Below, piece by piece: positions 35,655 through 44,363 of a stretch of 64,000 nt of DNA. The stretch comes from Cohnella abietis. GTDB lineage: Bacteria > Bacillota > Bacilli > Paenibacillales > Paenibacillaceae. A program made the position numbers and the translations under genes. Numbering within the stretch: position 1 is the first letter of the stretch; each line of letters starts with the position of its first letter. The stretch spans positions 3,074,001-3,138,000 of the forward strand of contig NZ_AP019400.1 of the NCBI RefSeq assembly GCF_004295585.1. The letters run 5' to 3'. The notes beneath the pieces are model-generated. The model was not told where the DNA came from. It did not search any database and saw only the letters and a program-made list of their open reading frames with translations.

Positions 35655-35973
35655 ATGTTAGCTGATCTACAACAAATAGACAACGGATATATTGCTCACT
35701 TCCAGCGGCATTTGAAGCACTCTGTAGAGGAAGTATGGTCTTCATTGACGGACAATGATAGGCTGGCGAAATGGTTCTCCGAATTACGGGTCGATGATCT
35801 TCGAGAAGGAGGGGTAATTTACAGACCATACCCCTAAAGATTTAGCAGGCTGGCATGTATGCTTGGATGTCATTAAAGCATTGTTGGATGGGAAGGCAAT
35901 AGAATCGCGCGAAAGTGAATGGAAAGCATGGTACGAGAAATATGGACAGCTTACTAAGAGCTTCGACAGGTAG
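35655..35973 (+). pseudogene. SRPBCC/AHSA1-domain protein with internal deletion
   Basis: A good GAGGAGG precedes ATG 35655. The first 60 codons give the normal N-terminus (FQRHLKHSVEEVWSSLTDNDRLAKWF). At about 35818 the frame changes: TDHTPKDLAGWHVCLDVIKALLDG, the usual C-terminal part of these proteins, continues in another frame to a TAG at 35971. The central beta-sheet region of roughly 50 residues is missing, so this is a deletion plus frameshift and the gene is dead or encodes only a 60-residue stub. Confidence 0.75.
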
Positions 35974-36000
35974 ATCGTATTAAATGATCATAATATAGCG

Positions 36001-36037
36001 AAAAAGTCCTCGACCTTAACAATGTCGGGGACTTTTT
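36001..36037. terminator. Bidirectional terminator
   Basis: AAAAAGTCCTCGAC pairs with GTCGGGGACTTTTT around a 9-base loop. It serves the hybrid kinase gene on the minus strand and the short unit on the plus strand. Confidence 0.85.
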
Positions 36038-36048
36038 CTGAGTTCGGA

Positions 36049-39000
36049 TTAATGGGTATTCGGAATTACAAACGACACTTTTGTTCCTACATTGGGCTGA
36101 CTGACAATAGACAAGCCTTGACCATATAACTGGATCAAGCGCCGGTTTGTATTGGAGAGCCCGATGCCTCCTTTTCCCTTCATCATATCATTCAAGTGCT
36201 GAATGACCTGTTCCTGCTCCATGCCTTTGCCATCATCTTCTACCTCAATCAGCGTATAGCTTTGTCGGCGAGCTATCCTGATATGGATAGTCCCACCTTT
36301 ATTCTGACTAAGGAGACCATGCTTGACGGCATTTTCAACTAGCGGCTGTATAGAGAGTGGAGGGACTAGAAGGTTAATGTCAGGCTCAACCTCCCACACA
36401 ACAGTCAATCTGTCTTCAAACCGCTCTTTTTCAATTTGTAAAAAGGCATCAACTAGCTCCAACTCATGGGAAAGCTCGACCAATTCTCTCGTATTTAGAA
36501 AATCAAAGCTAATTCGTAGGAAGGATGCAAAAGCATCGCCCAGCTTACGCATTTTTACCGTGTCAATATCGCTCAGCACCATAATTGAATTAAGAGTGTT
36601 GAATAGAAAATGAGGGTGGATTTGCGCCTGTAGATAGGCTGCTTCTAAGCGTAAACGATCGTTTATGGATTGCTTCAGCGCGGTCAACGCTCTGATCCTA
36701 TATTTGAGTTCAAGAGCATCTACAGGCTTGGTAACATAATCATTGGCACCCGACAAAAATCCAGTATAGATATCGGCCGGCTGACTGCGTGCAGTTAGCA
36801 ACAAAACAGGAAGCTCGGAAACGGAGTATTGCTCCCTTATTCTCTGCGTTAATTCGTAGCCGGACATATGTGGCATCATAACATCAGCAATTAGCAGATC
36901 CCAATGCCCGGTGTCTACCAATTCTAGCACTTCGTGAGCGGAATGAACCGTTGTAATCGTGTAAGGTTCCGTCGAGAGAATTCCAACTAGTACACCCAGA
37001 TTGACGGGGTCGTCATCTACGACCAGAATATTCATTTTTCTGTCAACCAGAAGGGGCGGAATTAGTACGGTTGCTGCTATTTCTCCTATGTTATCCAATA
37101 AAGCTAACCCGTTGTTCGGATTTTCAGTTTCTTCGATTGTCGGGTGAAGCTTTGACGGGTTTTGCAGGGACTGGAGATCCGACGAATTCGCCAAAGGTAG
37201 GTCAAAGCTGAATGTTGACCCTTTTCCCGGTTCGGATTGCATCGTTAATGTGCCCCTGTGCAATTCTATCAGCTGCTTACAAATACTTAAGCCAAGACCG
37301 ATTCCTCTACCATCGCTAATCCCATAAGACCCTTGTTCATAGGGAAGAAAAGCTCTGGCCTGGGTTTCCTTATTCATGCCAACCCCAGTATCGGAAACAT
37401 GTATGAATGCTTTTCCAAATCTTGTCTCGGCGGTGATGGAGATAGTTCCCTCTTCCGTATATTTGAGCGCGTTATGCAATAAATTATACAAAACCTGCAC
37501 GATTCTTTTCTCATCGGCCATTACCATAGGCATGGATTCCGATATATTCATTTTTAACTGAATAGGTTTACCTTCTATCATGAATTTAAGCATACCCACT
37601 ACTCCGGGTACGATCGATTGAATTTTTAAGGGCTCTTGCTGCAGCTGGATGCGATGCTCTTGGAGCCTTGCGACATCAAGTAGATCACCAAGCATATGCG
37701 ACATTCGGCGACTAATGGATATAAGAAGCTCCATATCCTTGACGCTTGCCTCAGTCATCTTTTCCTGTTCTTTGGTTACGACAGTTTGAGCGATATTCAT
37801 AATGCCGTGCAGCGGAGTTCGCAGCTCGTGCGAAGTATTGGCCAGAAATTGGTCCTTCAGCTTATCCGCTTGCTTCAACTGCTCGTTTAGTTTGGCGTTT
37901 TCTTTAGAATTTCGGAAGTATTTTTTAAACCAGTAGGTAGAAAAGCCAACAATGGCTACAATGATATCAATTGGATAGTAAACGGTAGTAACGTCTTTAC
38001 TAGATTCAAATAAGCTCCATATCAAGTTGGATATTATTGCTGCTGCAGTTAGTAGTAAAAATACGACATCTTTGTCGGACTGCTTCTTGAAAATCATTGT
38101 TCCAACGATGTAAATAAACCAAGTAAATGGAATTAAGTAAAAGAAAATAAATAGCCTTAAGTCAATCATTCCATTTACCCATGAAGCGGGTACAACAGCA
38201 ATAAATAATGAGATTGCAATGAGAAACACTCTGTATGCTTTCACCCAAACGTTTCTTCGGTTAGCCATAGCGAATCTTCTAAAGACGATAAGTATAAAAT
38301 AGTTTTGCCAAAGGAGGGAGAGAAGTCTAATCTTTAAAGCCCATGTGTAATTGATCGATAGCCATAGCATGAGCACATTATCATGGCCACTAATAACGGC
38401 TATTCCAACGGAAAGTGTTAAGAGATTTGTAATGAACAAAGCGTGTTGTTCACGATTGAATATATAAAATATACAAGCATACAAACCGTGTAGTAGCAAA
38501 ATGACAAACGTAATGAGTTGAAATCCAATAGAGTACCAACGCACATAGTCAATCGAGGCCTGGGATCCGAAGTGAATGAAGCGCGTGATTCCTGCGTTAT
38601 AAGGTTTATCATAGTTGGCTACACGAATAAGTAGTTCTATTTCTGTTGTCCCTTCTACAGCATAGGAGGCTGTGTAAGAGATATTTTTGGGTGTATAGTC
38701 GTTAGCGTTCGTAGCAGGTTTCCCGAAACTGGCCAAAACACTGCCGTTCACCTCTACCTCTGATGATGCTTGAACCCCTTGGACCCAGAATGAGACAGGT
38801 TTATCCAATGGATCAACTAGAATGCGCAACCGATAAGTCCCATATCCATATGAGGAACCAGTATCCTCATTCAGTACACTTCCCCAGTCTCCTGGAACAT
38901 TAATATTACGGAAGTGTTCTTCAACTGAGTCTAGGTCTTGATATGTTACAAATTTTTTAGGGTAGAATTGCCATTCGCCAGTTAAGGGAATTGGATGTGT

Positions 39001-39189
39001 GTAGTCTAATATCTGCCCTCGCATGTCGAGCACACCAGCCACAGCATCAGGATGCTTTGCAGTAGCAAAAATCTCAGACCAACCCCATCGAAGGCCTTGG
39101 AGCACGCTTAGAAGTAACAGAATTACGACTAAATTTTTTATAGCAGTTTTATTATTGAAATGTGTTAGTAGATTTTTGAATTTATACAT
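36049..39189 (-). CDS. Hybrid sensor kinase with two different kinase modules
   Basis: 1046 residues. Order: signal/membrane segment (about 20-40), jelly-roll DISM-type sensor domain (about 45-215, VPGDWGSV, GYGTYRLRI), seven helices (about 218-415), HisKA with ANTSHELRTPLHGI, HATPase_c (NLLHNALKYTEEG, DTGVGM, GLGLSICKQL), receiver domain (VVDDDPVNLGVL, LLIADVMMP, YVTKPVDAL), then a LytS/HisK_5-type module with IHPHFLFNTLNSI and a second HATPase (QPLVENAVKHGL, GGIGLSNTNRRL). The two kinase families are normally on separate proteins. Stands alone with no adjacent response regulator. Confidence 0.88.
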   Translation of the reverse strand: MYKFKNLLTHFNNKTAIKNLVVILLLLSVLQGLRWGWSEIFATAKHPDAVAGVLDMRGQILDYTHPIPLTGEWQFYPKKFVTYQDLDSVEEHFRNINVPGDWGSVLNEDTGSSYGYGTYRLRILVDPLDKPVSFWVQGVQASSEVEVNGSVLASFGKPATNANDYTPKNISYTASYAVEGTTEIELLIRVANYDKPYNAGITRFIHFGSQASIDYVRWYSIGFQLITFVILLLHGLYACIFYIFNREQHALFITNLLTLSVGIAVISGHDNVLMLWLSINYTWALKIRLLSLLWQNYFILIVFRRFAMANRRNVWVKAYRVFLIAISLFIAVVPASWVNGMIDLRLFIFFYLIPFTWFIYIVGTMIFKKQSDKDVVFLLLTAAAIISNLIWSLFESSKDVTTVYYPIDIIVAIVGFSTYWFKKYFRNSKENAKLNEQLKQADKLKDQFLANTSHELRTPLHGIMNIAQTVVTKEQEKMTEASVKDMELLISISRRMSHMLGDLLDVARLQEHRIQLQQEPLKIQSIVPGVVGMLKFMIEGKPIQLKMNISESMPMVMADEKRIVQVLYNLLHNALKYTEEGTISITAETRFGKAFIHVSDTGVGMNKETQARAFLPYEQGSYGISDGRGIGLGLSICKQLIELHRGTLTMQSEPGKGSTFSFDLPLANSSDLQSLQNPSKLHPTIEETENPNNGLALLDNIGEIAATVLIPPLLVDRKMNILVVDDDPVNLGVLVGILSTEPYTITTVHSAHEVLELVDTGHWDLLIADVMMPHMSGYELTQRIREQYSVSELPVLLLTARSQPADIYTGFLSGANDYVTKPVDALELKYRIRALTALKQSINDRLRLEAAYLQAQIHPHFLFNTLNSIMVLSDIDTVKMRKLGDAFASFLRISFDFLNTRELVELSHELELVDAFLQIEKERFEDRLTVVWEVEPDINLLVPPLSIQPLVENAVKHGLLSQNKGGTIHIRIARRQSYTLIEVEDDGKGMEQEQVIQHLNDMMKGKGGIGLSNTNRRLIQLYGQGLSIVSQPNVGTKVSFVIPNTH

Positions 39190-39362
39190 AAGTTGGCACT
39201 ATTCCTTTTTTTGTTGTTCATTTGGATCGCACATGTATTTATTCGCTCTATACAATATCGGAAAAATAGGACTTAGGTTGTAGATATAGGATTAGAAAAG
39301 TGGAGGGGGTTAAGGGGGATGTCTACGACAGCTGAAATGAAGAGGGGATGAAGAGTGGTTAC

Positions 39363-39391
39363 TTGCATTATTTATGAGGGGTTGCTATAAT
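39363..39391 (+). promoter_or_regulatory. SigA-type promoter of the hisS leader
   Basis: TTGCAT (39363-39368), a 17-base spacer, and a perfect TATAAT (39386-39391). The transcript would start near 39398, about 30 bases before the leader peptide start. Confidence 0.65.
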
Positions 39392-39426
39392 CTGTAATAA
39401 TTAATTGGTGGAAGGGATTTGGGACC

Positions 39427-39477
39427 ATGAATAACATTGTTTTGAATCAACTTCATCATCATCACAAAAAGCGTTAG
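39427..39477 (+). CDS. Histidine-rich leader peptide (16 aa)
   Basis: An ATG-started 16-codon frame, MNNIVLNQLHHHHKKR, with four consecutive His codons (39454-39465) and a TAG at 39475. A weak GAAGGGA lies 10 bases upstream. It is placed 120 bases before a histidyl-tRNA synthetase gene and just before alternative hairpins and a terminator, the classic layout of a ribosome-mediated attenuator sensing charged tRNA-His. Confidence 0.7.
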   Translation: MNNIVLNQLHHHHKKR

Positions 39478-39574
39478 CACACCTGTATAAATCCAGGGTG
39501 GGCTAGCGCTTCTAGCGTTAGCCTCCCTGCGGCATATGGAGCGCGCAGGACCATGAGGTCTTGCGCGTTTTTTT
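39471..39574 (+). promoter_or_regulatory. Attenuator: mutually exclusive hairpins and leader terminator for hisS
   Basis: Strand 1, GCGTTAGC (39471-39478), overlaps the leader stop and can pair with strand 2, GCTAGCGC (39502-39509). Strand 2 can instead pair with strand 3, GCGTTAGCC plus CCC (39515-39527). The 3' part of strand 3, CCTGCG (39526-39531), can pair with CGCAGG (39544-39549), the left arm of a terminator GCGCGCAGGACC-ATGA-GGTCTTGCGCG followed by seven T. A ribosome stalled at the first His codon leaves strand 1 free, favouring 1:2 and the antiterminator; normal translation to the stop covers strand 1, favouring 2:3 and the terminator. Confidence 0.68.
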
Positions 39575-39599
39575 GTACGTCAAAATGGAAGGAATGATA

Positions 39600-40898
39600 A
39601 TGTTAATGCAGAATGTAAAAGGTACTTTTGATTTCTTTGGAAACGAACAATTACTTAGAAAAAAGACTCAATCTGTCCTTCAAGAAGTGTTTGAATTGTA
39701 TGATTTTGATGGAATGGATTCGACTATGTTGAATGAGTTGGATCTGTTGACATCCAAGTATGCCGGTGGCGATGAAATAGTAAAAGAGATGTATCAATTA
39801 ACTGATCAAGGTATGCGAAACCTCGGACTTCGATATGATCTTACAATACCTTTTGCTAAGGTCATCGCATTAAATCCCAGCATTGAACTTCCTTATAAAA
39901 GGTATGAGATTGGCAAGGTGTTTCGGGATGGTCCAGTAAAGCGTGGTCGTCTACGAGAGTTTTTACAATGTGATGTTGATATTGTTGGAGTGGAGGGACC
40001 AGAAGCTGAGGCAGAGCTAATGCAAGTAGCAGTTGAAGCGTTTAAAAGACTCAATGTGCCGATCACACTACGATGGAACAATAGGAAGTTTTTAGGTGAA
40101 ATCCTTGAAAAGAATGGAGTAACATCAGATGAAAAACTGTCTGTCATGCTAACGCTCGACAAAATAGAGAAAATCGGTAATGAGGGGGTTGTTAAAGAAC
40201 TGATAAGTAAAGGACTGGATCCTCAAGTAACAAGCGCTTTAACTGAATTAATACAAATTGATGATTCTTCCTTTGAGTACCTATCCAATAAATACAATAT
40301 TGAGAAATCCAAAGGCTCTCTTGAAGTCCACGCTCTTCAACAATTAATTGATAAATTGGAGCTTGATAAAGCTTGCCAATTTGACCCGTTCTTGTCTCGT
40401 GGACTCTCATTTTATACAGGAACCGTGTACGAAATCTTTGACGCAAGTAAAACCTTTACTTCTAGTTTAGGTGGAGGAGGGCGTTATGACGCTATAATTG
40501 GGAAGCTTGTCGGTAGAGAAGATATACAATATCCAACGGTCGGCATCTCATTCGGTATGGAATCAATCATGGAAATGATAAAGAACCGACCAATACAATT
40601 ACCGCAGCCCGTGGTTGTTGTTTTGCCAATTGGAGAAACCGTATCAGTTGTTCTAAAGACTGCAGCTGTACTGCGTTCTAACGGTATCCGCACGGGGTTA
40701 GAGATAAGTAAGCGGAAATTAAAAAAGTCTCTTTCTTCAGTTGCAGCCAAAGGAATTCGCTTTGTCATCCTAATAGGTGAAGATGAGGCTAACGCTGGTA
40801 TGATAAGATTAAAAGACATGAAAGAGAAGACCGAAATAGTTGTAACTTTAGAGGAAGCTATAAAGCGAATTGAATATGAAAGGAAAAGTGTGCTTTAG
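39600..40898 (+). CDS. hisS: Histidyl-tRNA synthetase (class II)
   Basis: A 432-residue protein from ATG 39600, with AAGGA 6 bases upstream. It has class II motif 2 KVFRDGPVKRGRLREFLQCDVDIVG, the HisRS-specific LSRGLSFYTGTVYEIFD and motif 3 GGGGRYDAIIGKLVG, then a C-terminal anticodon-binding domain (VVVLPIGE, GIRTGLEI, GIRFVILIGE). The full length separates it from the shorter HisZ paralogue. The HisA motif has Ser where most enzymes have Asp/Glu (GLSFYTG). It joins His to tRNA-His and would be induced by His starvation through the upstream leader. It may be a second hisS copy, since the usual aspS partner is absent. Confidence 0.87.
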   Translation: MLMQNVKGTFDFFGNEQLLRKKTQSVLQEVFELYDFDGMDSTMLNELDLLTSKYAGGDEIVKEMYQLTDQGMRNLGLRYDLTIPFAKVIALNPSIELPYKRYEIGKVFRDGPVKRGRLREFLQCDVDIVGVEGPEAEAELMQVAVEAFKRLNVPITLRWNNRKFLGEILEKNGVTSDEKLSVMLTLDKIEKIGNEGVVKELISKGLDPQVTSALTELIQIDDSSFEYLSNKYNIEKSKGSLEVHALQQLIDKLELDKACQFDPFLSRGLSFYTGTVYEIFDASKTFTSSLGGGGRYDAIIGKLVGREDIQYPTVGISFGMESIMEMIKNRPIQLPQPVVVVLPIGETVSVVLKTAAVLRSNGIRTGLEISKRKLKKSLSSVAAKGIRFVILIGEDEANAGMIRLKDMKEKTEIVVTLEEAIKRIEYERKSVL

Positions 40899-40917
40899 AA
40901 GATTAGAGGAGGACGTT

Positions 40918-41352
40918 ATGTTCATAGTTAACGTTGAAGGTGCAGTTTGTAGAGATGATAAGTGGCTTATTATTAAACGAAGCGATAAAGAAGAGCATGC
41001 TGGTGGGACTTTATCTCTGGTGGGTGGGAAAGCAGATATTGAAGGAAATACGCTTGAAATCTTGGAGAGGACGGTTAAACGAGAGCTTTATGAAGAAGTT
41101 GGTATTGAGGTGAAAGATAATGTTACTTATGTATATAGCTCCTCCTTTATAGCGGATGATGGTTGCAACGTTATTAATGTGGTATTCCTATGCGAATATG
41201 ATAGGGGTACCGCATACACGAAGAGTCCCGATGAGGTTGAAGCTGTACATTGGTTGACATACGAGGAGATAATTTATCATCCTGAAGCACCCCAGTGGAC
41301 CAAAGAAAGCTTGAAAAGAGCAGAGTCAGTGAGGAAATCAAGGGAGACATAG
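40918..41352 (+). CDS. NUDIX hydrolase
   Basis: A 144-residue protein from ATG 40918 with GAGGAGG upstream, 19 bases after hisS. The NUDIX box is recognisable as GGKADIE ... ERTVKRELYEEVGIEV, with the catalytic REL-EE-G core; the spacing before the RE is slightly unusual. Preceded by CRDDKWLIIKRS, typical of these folds. It hydrolyses some nucleoside diphosphate derivative; the substrate is unknown. Probably co-transcribed with hisS. Confidence 0.82.
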   Translation: MFIVNVEGAVCRDDKWLIIKRSDKEEHAGGTLSLVGGKADIEGNTLEILERTVKRELYEEVGIEVKDNVTYVYSSSFIADDGCNVINVVFLCEYDRGTAYTKSPDEVEAVHWLTYEEIIYHPEAPQWTKESLKRAESVRKSRET

Positions 41353-41386
41353 CGGTTTGAGTCAAAAAGAGTTACTTGGCACCTCA

Positions 41387-41947
41387 CCAAGCCTGCAGAA
41401 AGCGATGAAAAACATCGCTAATCTCATTTCAAGACCCTCACCAAGCCCAAAGTAAGATGAAAAACATCGTATTTTCGGGACGTGGCAGTCATTTAAGTAA
41501 CCAACCCTGCAGAAAGCGATGAAAAACATCGCTAATCTCATCTCAAGCGCCTCATCAAGCCCGAAGTACAATTAAAAACATCGTATTTTCGGGATAGGGC
41601 AGCCATTTAAGTAACCAAGCCCGCAGAAAGCGATGAAAAACATCGCTAATCTCATCTCAAGCCATTCACCAAGCCCAAAGTAAGATGAAAAACATTGTAG
41701 TATCGGGACGTGGCAGTCATTTAAGTAACCAACCCTGCAGAAAGCGATGAAAAACATCGCTAATCTCATCTCAAGCGCCTCATCAAGCTCAAAGTAAAAT
41801 GAAAAACATCGTAATTGCGAGGTATGACAGTCATTTAAGTAACCAAACCGGCGGGAAGCGATGAAAAACATCGCTAATCTCATCTCAAGCCATTCACCAA
41901 GCCCAAAGTAAGATGAAAAACATTGTAGTATCGGGACGTGGCAGTTA
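41387..41947. repeat. Five tandem 114-bp repeats, each with two hairpins
   Basis: The marker AGCGATGAAAAACATCGCT recurs at 41401, 41515, 41629, 41743 and 41857, exactly 114 bp apart. In each unit a second, shorter hairpin with the same loop, GATGAAAAACAT(C/T)G, lies about 58 bp later, followed by GGGACGTGGCAGTCATTTAAGT-like sequence. The minus strand stays open in one frame over most of the array because 114 is divisible by 3, but it has an internal stop and no ribosome binding site, so it is taken as non-coding. It lies between the NUDIX and SDR genes. Confidence 0.88.
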
Positions 41948-41991
41948 AAAAAGAAGTTTACATAAACGATCAATAATTTCGGAGGGGCGAT

Positions 41992-42933
41992 ATGGAAAAC
42001 AAGATTGTACTCATAACGGGGGCAAATTCGGGAATTGGAAAAGCGGCGGCATTGAAGTTCGCGACGGAAGGGTATCGAGTGGTCATGGCTTGCCGCAATA
42101 TGGTGATCAGTAACGCAGTAAGACAGGAGATCATCGAAGCTTCAAAAAATGTGCAAGTAGACTTGATGGAGCTTGATGTTTCTTCTTTCGATTCTATTCG
42201 TGCATTCTGCTCGGCTTTCAAAGCCCAATACCCGAGATTGGACATTCTCATTCATAACGCTGCCTACCTAAATCACGGTGAAAAAGCATTTAAGCTGAGT
42301 CCTGAAAATATCGAGCTATCGTTTGCCACGAACACGTTCGGTCCTTTTCTAATGACGCAATTATTGGCGGATCATTTGGAAAAATCGCAAGACCCACGAA
42401 TTCTGAATGCCTGTACGACAAACATTAAACATTTTTTCGACCCAAAAAGAAAAATCGACTTTGATAATCTACAGGGTGAATTGCTCGGTAAACAGCTTAA
42501 TAACGCATATACAATGTACGGAGACTCAAAAATGGCGCTATTGATGCTAACCTTCAAAATGGCGGAAACGTTAAAACCTCACGGGATCAAAGTCAACGCT
42601 CTGCAGATCAATCGAGTAAAGCTGTCGAAAGAGACGATCCGGAAAATGAACTCCTTCTGGAAAGTACTTGCATGGACTCAAAATCTGACGAACCCTTTGC
42701 CATCAGGCATGGCAGACAATTACTTTCACATTTGTACATCAGACGAGTATAAGAATGTGACTGGTCAGCTTATCAACCATAAGAGGCAAATCATTCAGCC
42801 CTCGACAAGTGAACAAGGATTCTCACAAGTAAAAAACATATTCGGATCGGGTAGCTATCCCAACTATGCGACTGATCCAATTAACGTTAAAAAAATATGG
42901 GACCTATGCATTTCGCTGACGAAGACGGGTTAA
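41992..42933 (+). CDS. Short-chain dehydrogenase/reductase
   Basis: A 313-residue classical-like SDR with GGAGGGG before its ATG. Cofactor motif TGANSGIGKAAALKFA, then the NxA motif as HNAAYLNHG and the active-site YGDSKMALLML where YxxxK is spread as Y-G-D-S-K. The usual catalytic Ser position reads NACTTNIKHFF. This resembles retinol-dehydrogenase-like SDRs. Substrate unknown; it stands alone behind the repeat array. Confidence 0.83.
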   Translation: MENKIVLITGANSGIGKAAALKFATEGYRVVMACRNMVISNAVRQEIIEASKNVQVDLMELDVSSFDSIRAFCSAFKAQYPRLDILIHNAAYLNHGEKAFKLSPENIELSFATNTFGPFLMTQLLADHLEKSQDPRILNACTTNIKHFFDPKRKIDFDNLQGELLGKQLNNAYTMYGDSKMALLMLTFKMAETLKPHGIKVNALQINRVKLSKETIRKMNSFWKVLAWTQNLTNPLPSGMADNYFHICTSDEYKNVTGQLINHKRQIIQPSTSEQGFSQVKNIFGSGSYPNYATDPINVKKIWDLCISLTKTG

Positions 42934-43007
42934 CGGTATACGGAGTAATCGACAGTAGTTATCCCACTTTTGGCTTGAAAATGAGCGAAGAGAGCATCCG
43001 CAAAGCA

Positions 43008-43051
43008 AATAAGAGGAAGTTACCGGCTTACATAGGTATCTTCCTCTTATT
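43008..43051. terminator. Bidirectional terminator
   Basis: AATAAGAGGAAG pairs with CTTCCTCTTATT, extended by TACC/GGTA inside. It lies between the convergent SDR and amidohydrolase genes. Confidence 0.7.
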
Positions 43052-43060
43052 GTTAGCGAG

Positions 43061-44347
43061 TCACGCTTTTGTATGCACGAGTTGTCTGAGGGTGTCGTCA
43101 AGCACTAGAATGCCTAGCTCCAAATCCTCAAGAGAGGCCCATTCCAAAGGATTGTGGCTGATGCCCTCAAGGCAGCGGATAAAGATCATCGCCGTAGGAA
43201 TTTGTCTACCGATTACCATGGCATCGTGTCCTGCTCCACTTGTGAGATTGAATACAGGGAGATCGGCTTTCTCGATAGCTCCTTGTACAACATCCATCAA
43301 AGCCGGGTCCATAGATGTAGGGTCGACCTTAATGTTCACTTCCGATTGAAACTGAACTCCTCGTCTAAGAGCGATTGATTCAGCTTCTTGTATAATCGCG
43401 TCGAGCAATTGATCCCGTCTGTCCAGATGGATATCTCGCACGTCGACAACCATGCTGACCTCGCTTGGGATCACATTACTTCCGTTAGGGTAGACATTTA
43501 GCTTTCCGACGGTAGCGACAGCAGTCCGACTATGTAAGGAAGGAAGCTTCTCAATCGCCATTACACATTCGCTGGCCGCTACTAAAGCGTCGCTTCGCAG
43601 CAAGCCCATTGGTGTTGCACCGGCATGGGCAGCTCTGCCGCCCCATTTCATATCGATCCAAGCCGGGCCTGCAATGCCGTTGACAATGCCAATGGGAATT
43701 TCCTGCTTCTCTAGCACCTGACCTTGCTCGATATGCATTTCAATAAAGGCGTAAATGTCCTCGGGCTTGCGAACAGATTCTTCTGCTTTAGTTGCGTCTA
43801 GCCCGTGTTCTTGAAGTACCTGCTCGAAGCTGCGTCCTTCGTCGTCCTGATAATGCTTAACCGAGTCGAGGTTCAATTGCCCAGTCATGAAATGGCTGCC
43901 TGTGAGGCTAGCGTGGAAGCGTGAGCCTTCTTCGTCTGAGAAAGCGACGACCTCCAAGCTTCGTTGGGGAACAAAGCCCTGCTCCGACCATCTTTGGGCG
44001 ACCTCAAGCGCTGAGAGGACTCCGACGACTCCATCGAAATGCCCACCGTTCGGAACGGTATCAATATGAGAGCCGGACATCACAGATGGTATTTCCGGAT
44101 TAGCTCCCAGTAATGTGCCGATAACATTTCCCACGGGATCTTCACGTACCTCTAGTCCAGCTTCCTTCATCCATGCTTTAAGCAGCTCTTTTGCTTGTCT
44201 GTCCTCTTGGGAATAGGCGATCCGCGACGATCCCAAGTCCGATGTCATGCCAATTTCAGCAAGAGCCTGTATTCTCCTCGCGAAACGATCTAAGCCAGCA
44301 TTGGCTTCTTTTCCGTATTGTTGTAATAACCTGTTGTAAATTTCCAT
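43061..44347 (-). CDS. M20-family Zn-dependent N-carbamoyl-amino acid / allantoate amidohydrolase
   Basis: A 428-residue enzyme from ATG 44347, with AAAGGA upstream. Metal and catalytic motifs are SGSHIDTVPNGGHFDG, VVAFSDEEGSRF (bridging Glu) and MHIEQGQVLE; then AAHAGATPM in the dimerisation domain and TSGAGHDAMVIG near the end. This pattern fits HyuC/AllC/AtzF-type hydrolases of ureides or N-carbamoyl amino acids. It follows a TetR-type regulator by 16 bases and is near adenine deaminase, so a purine/ureide salvage role is plausible. Confidence 0.87.
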   Translation of the reverse strand: MEIYNRLLQQYGKEANAGLDRFARRIQALAEIGMTSDLGSSRIAYSQEDRQAKELLKAWMKEAGLEVREDPVGNVIGTLLGANPEIPSVMSGSHIDTVPNGGHFDGVVGVLSALEVAQRWSEQGFVPQRSLEVVAFSDEEGSRFHASLTGSHFMTGQLNLDSVKHYQDDEGRSFEQVLQEHGLDATKAEESVRKPEDIYAFIEMHIEQGQVLEKQEIPIGIVNGIAGPAWIDMKWGGRAAHAGATPMGLLRSDALVAASECVMAIEKLPSLHSRTAVATVGKLNVYPNGSNVIPSEVSMVVDVRDIHLDRRDQLLDAIIQEAESIALRRGVQFQSEVNIKVDPTSMDPALMDVVQGAIEKADLPVFNLTSGAGHDAMVIGRQIPTAMIFIRCLEGISHNPLEWASLEDLELGILVLDDTLRQLVHTKA

Positions 44348-44363
44348 GGTGATTCCTTTCTGT

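Noticed and set aside
39427..39600. T-box riboswitch before hisS
   Set aside because: The leader is too short, and I see no AGGGUGGNACCGCG-type T-box sequence or Stem I specifier loop. The HHHH peptide and hairpins explain the region better.
41362..41973. Minus-strand repeat protein encoded by the 114-bp array
   Set aside because: The frame has an internal stop, no ribosome binding site, and the residues simply reflect the DNA hairpins. It would need selection evidence to be believed.
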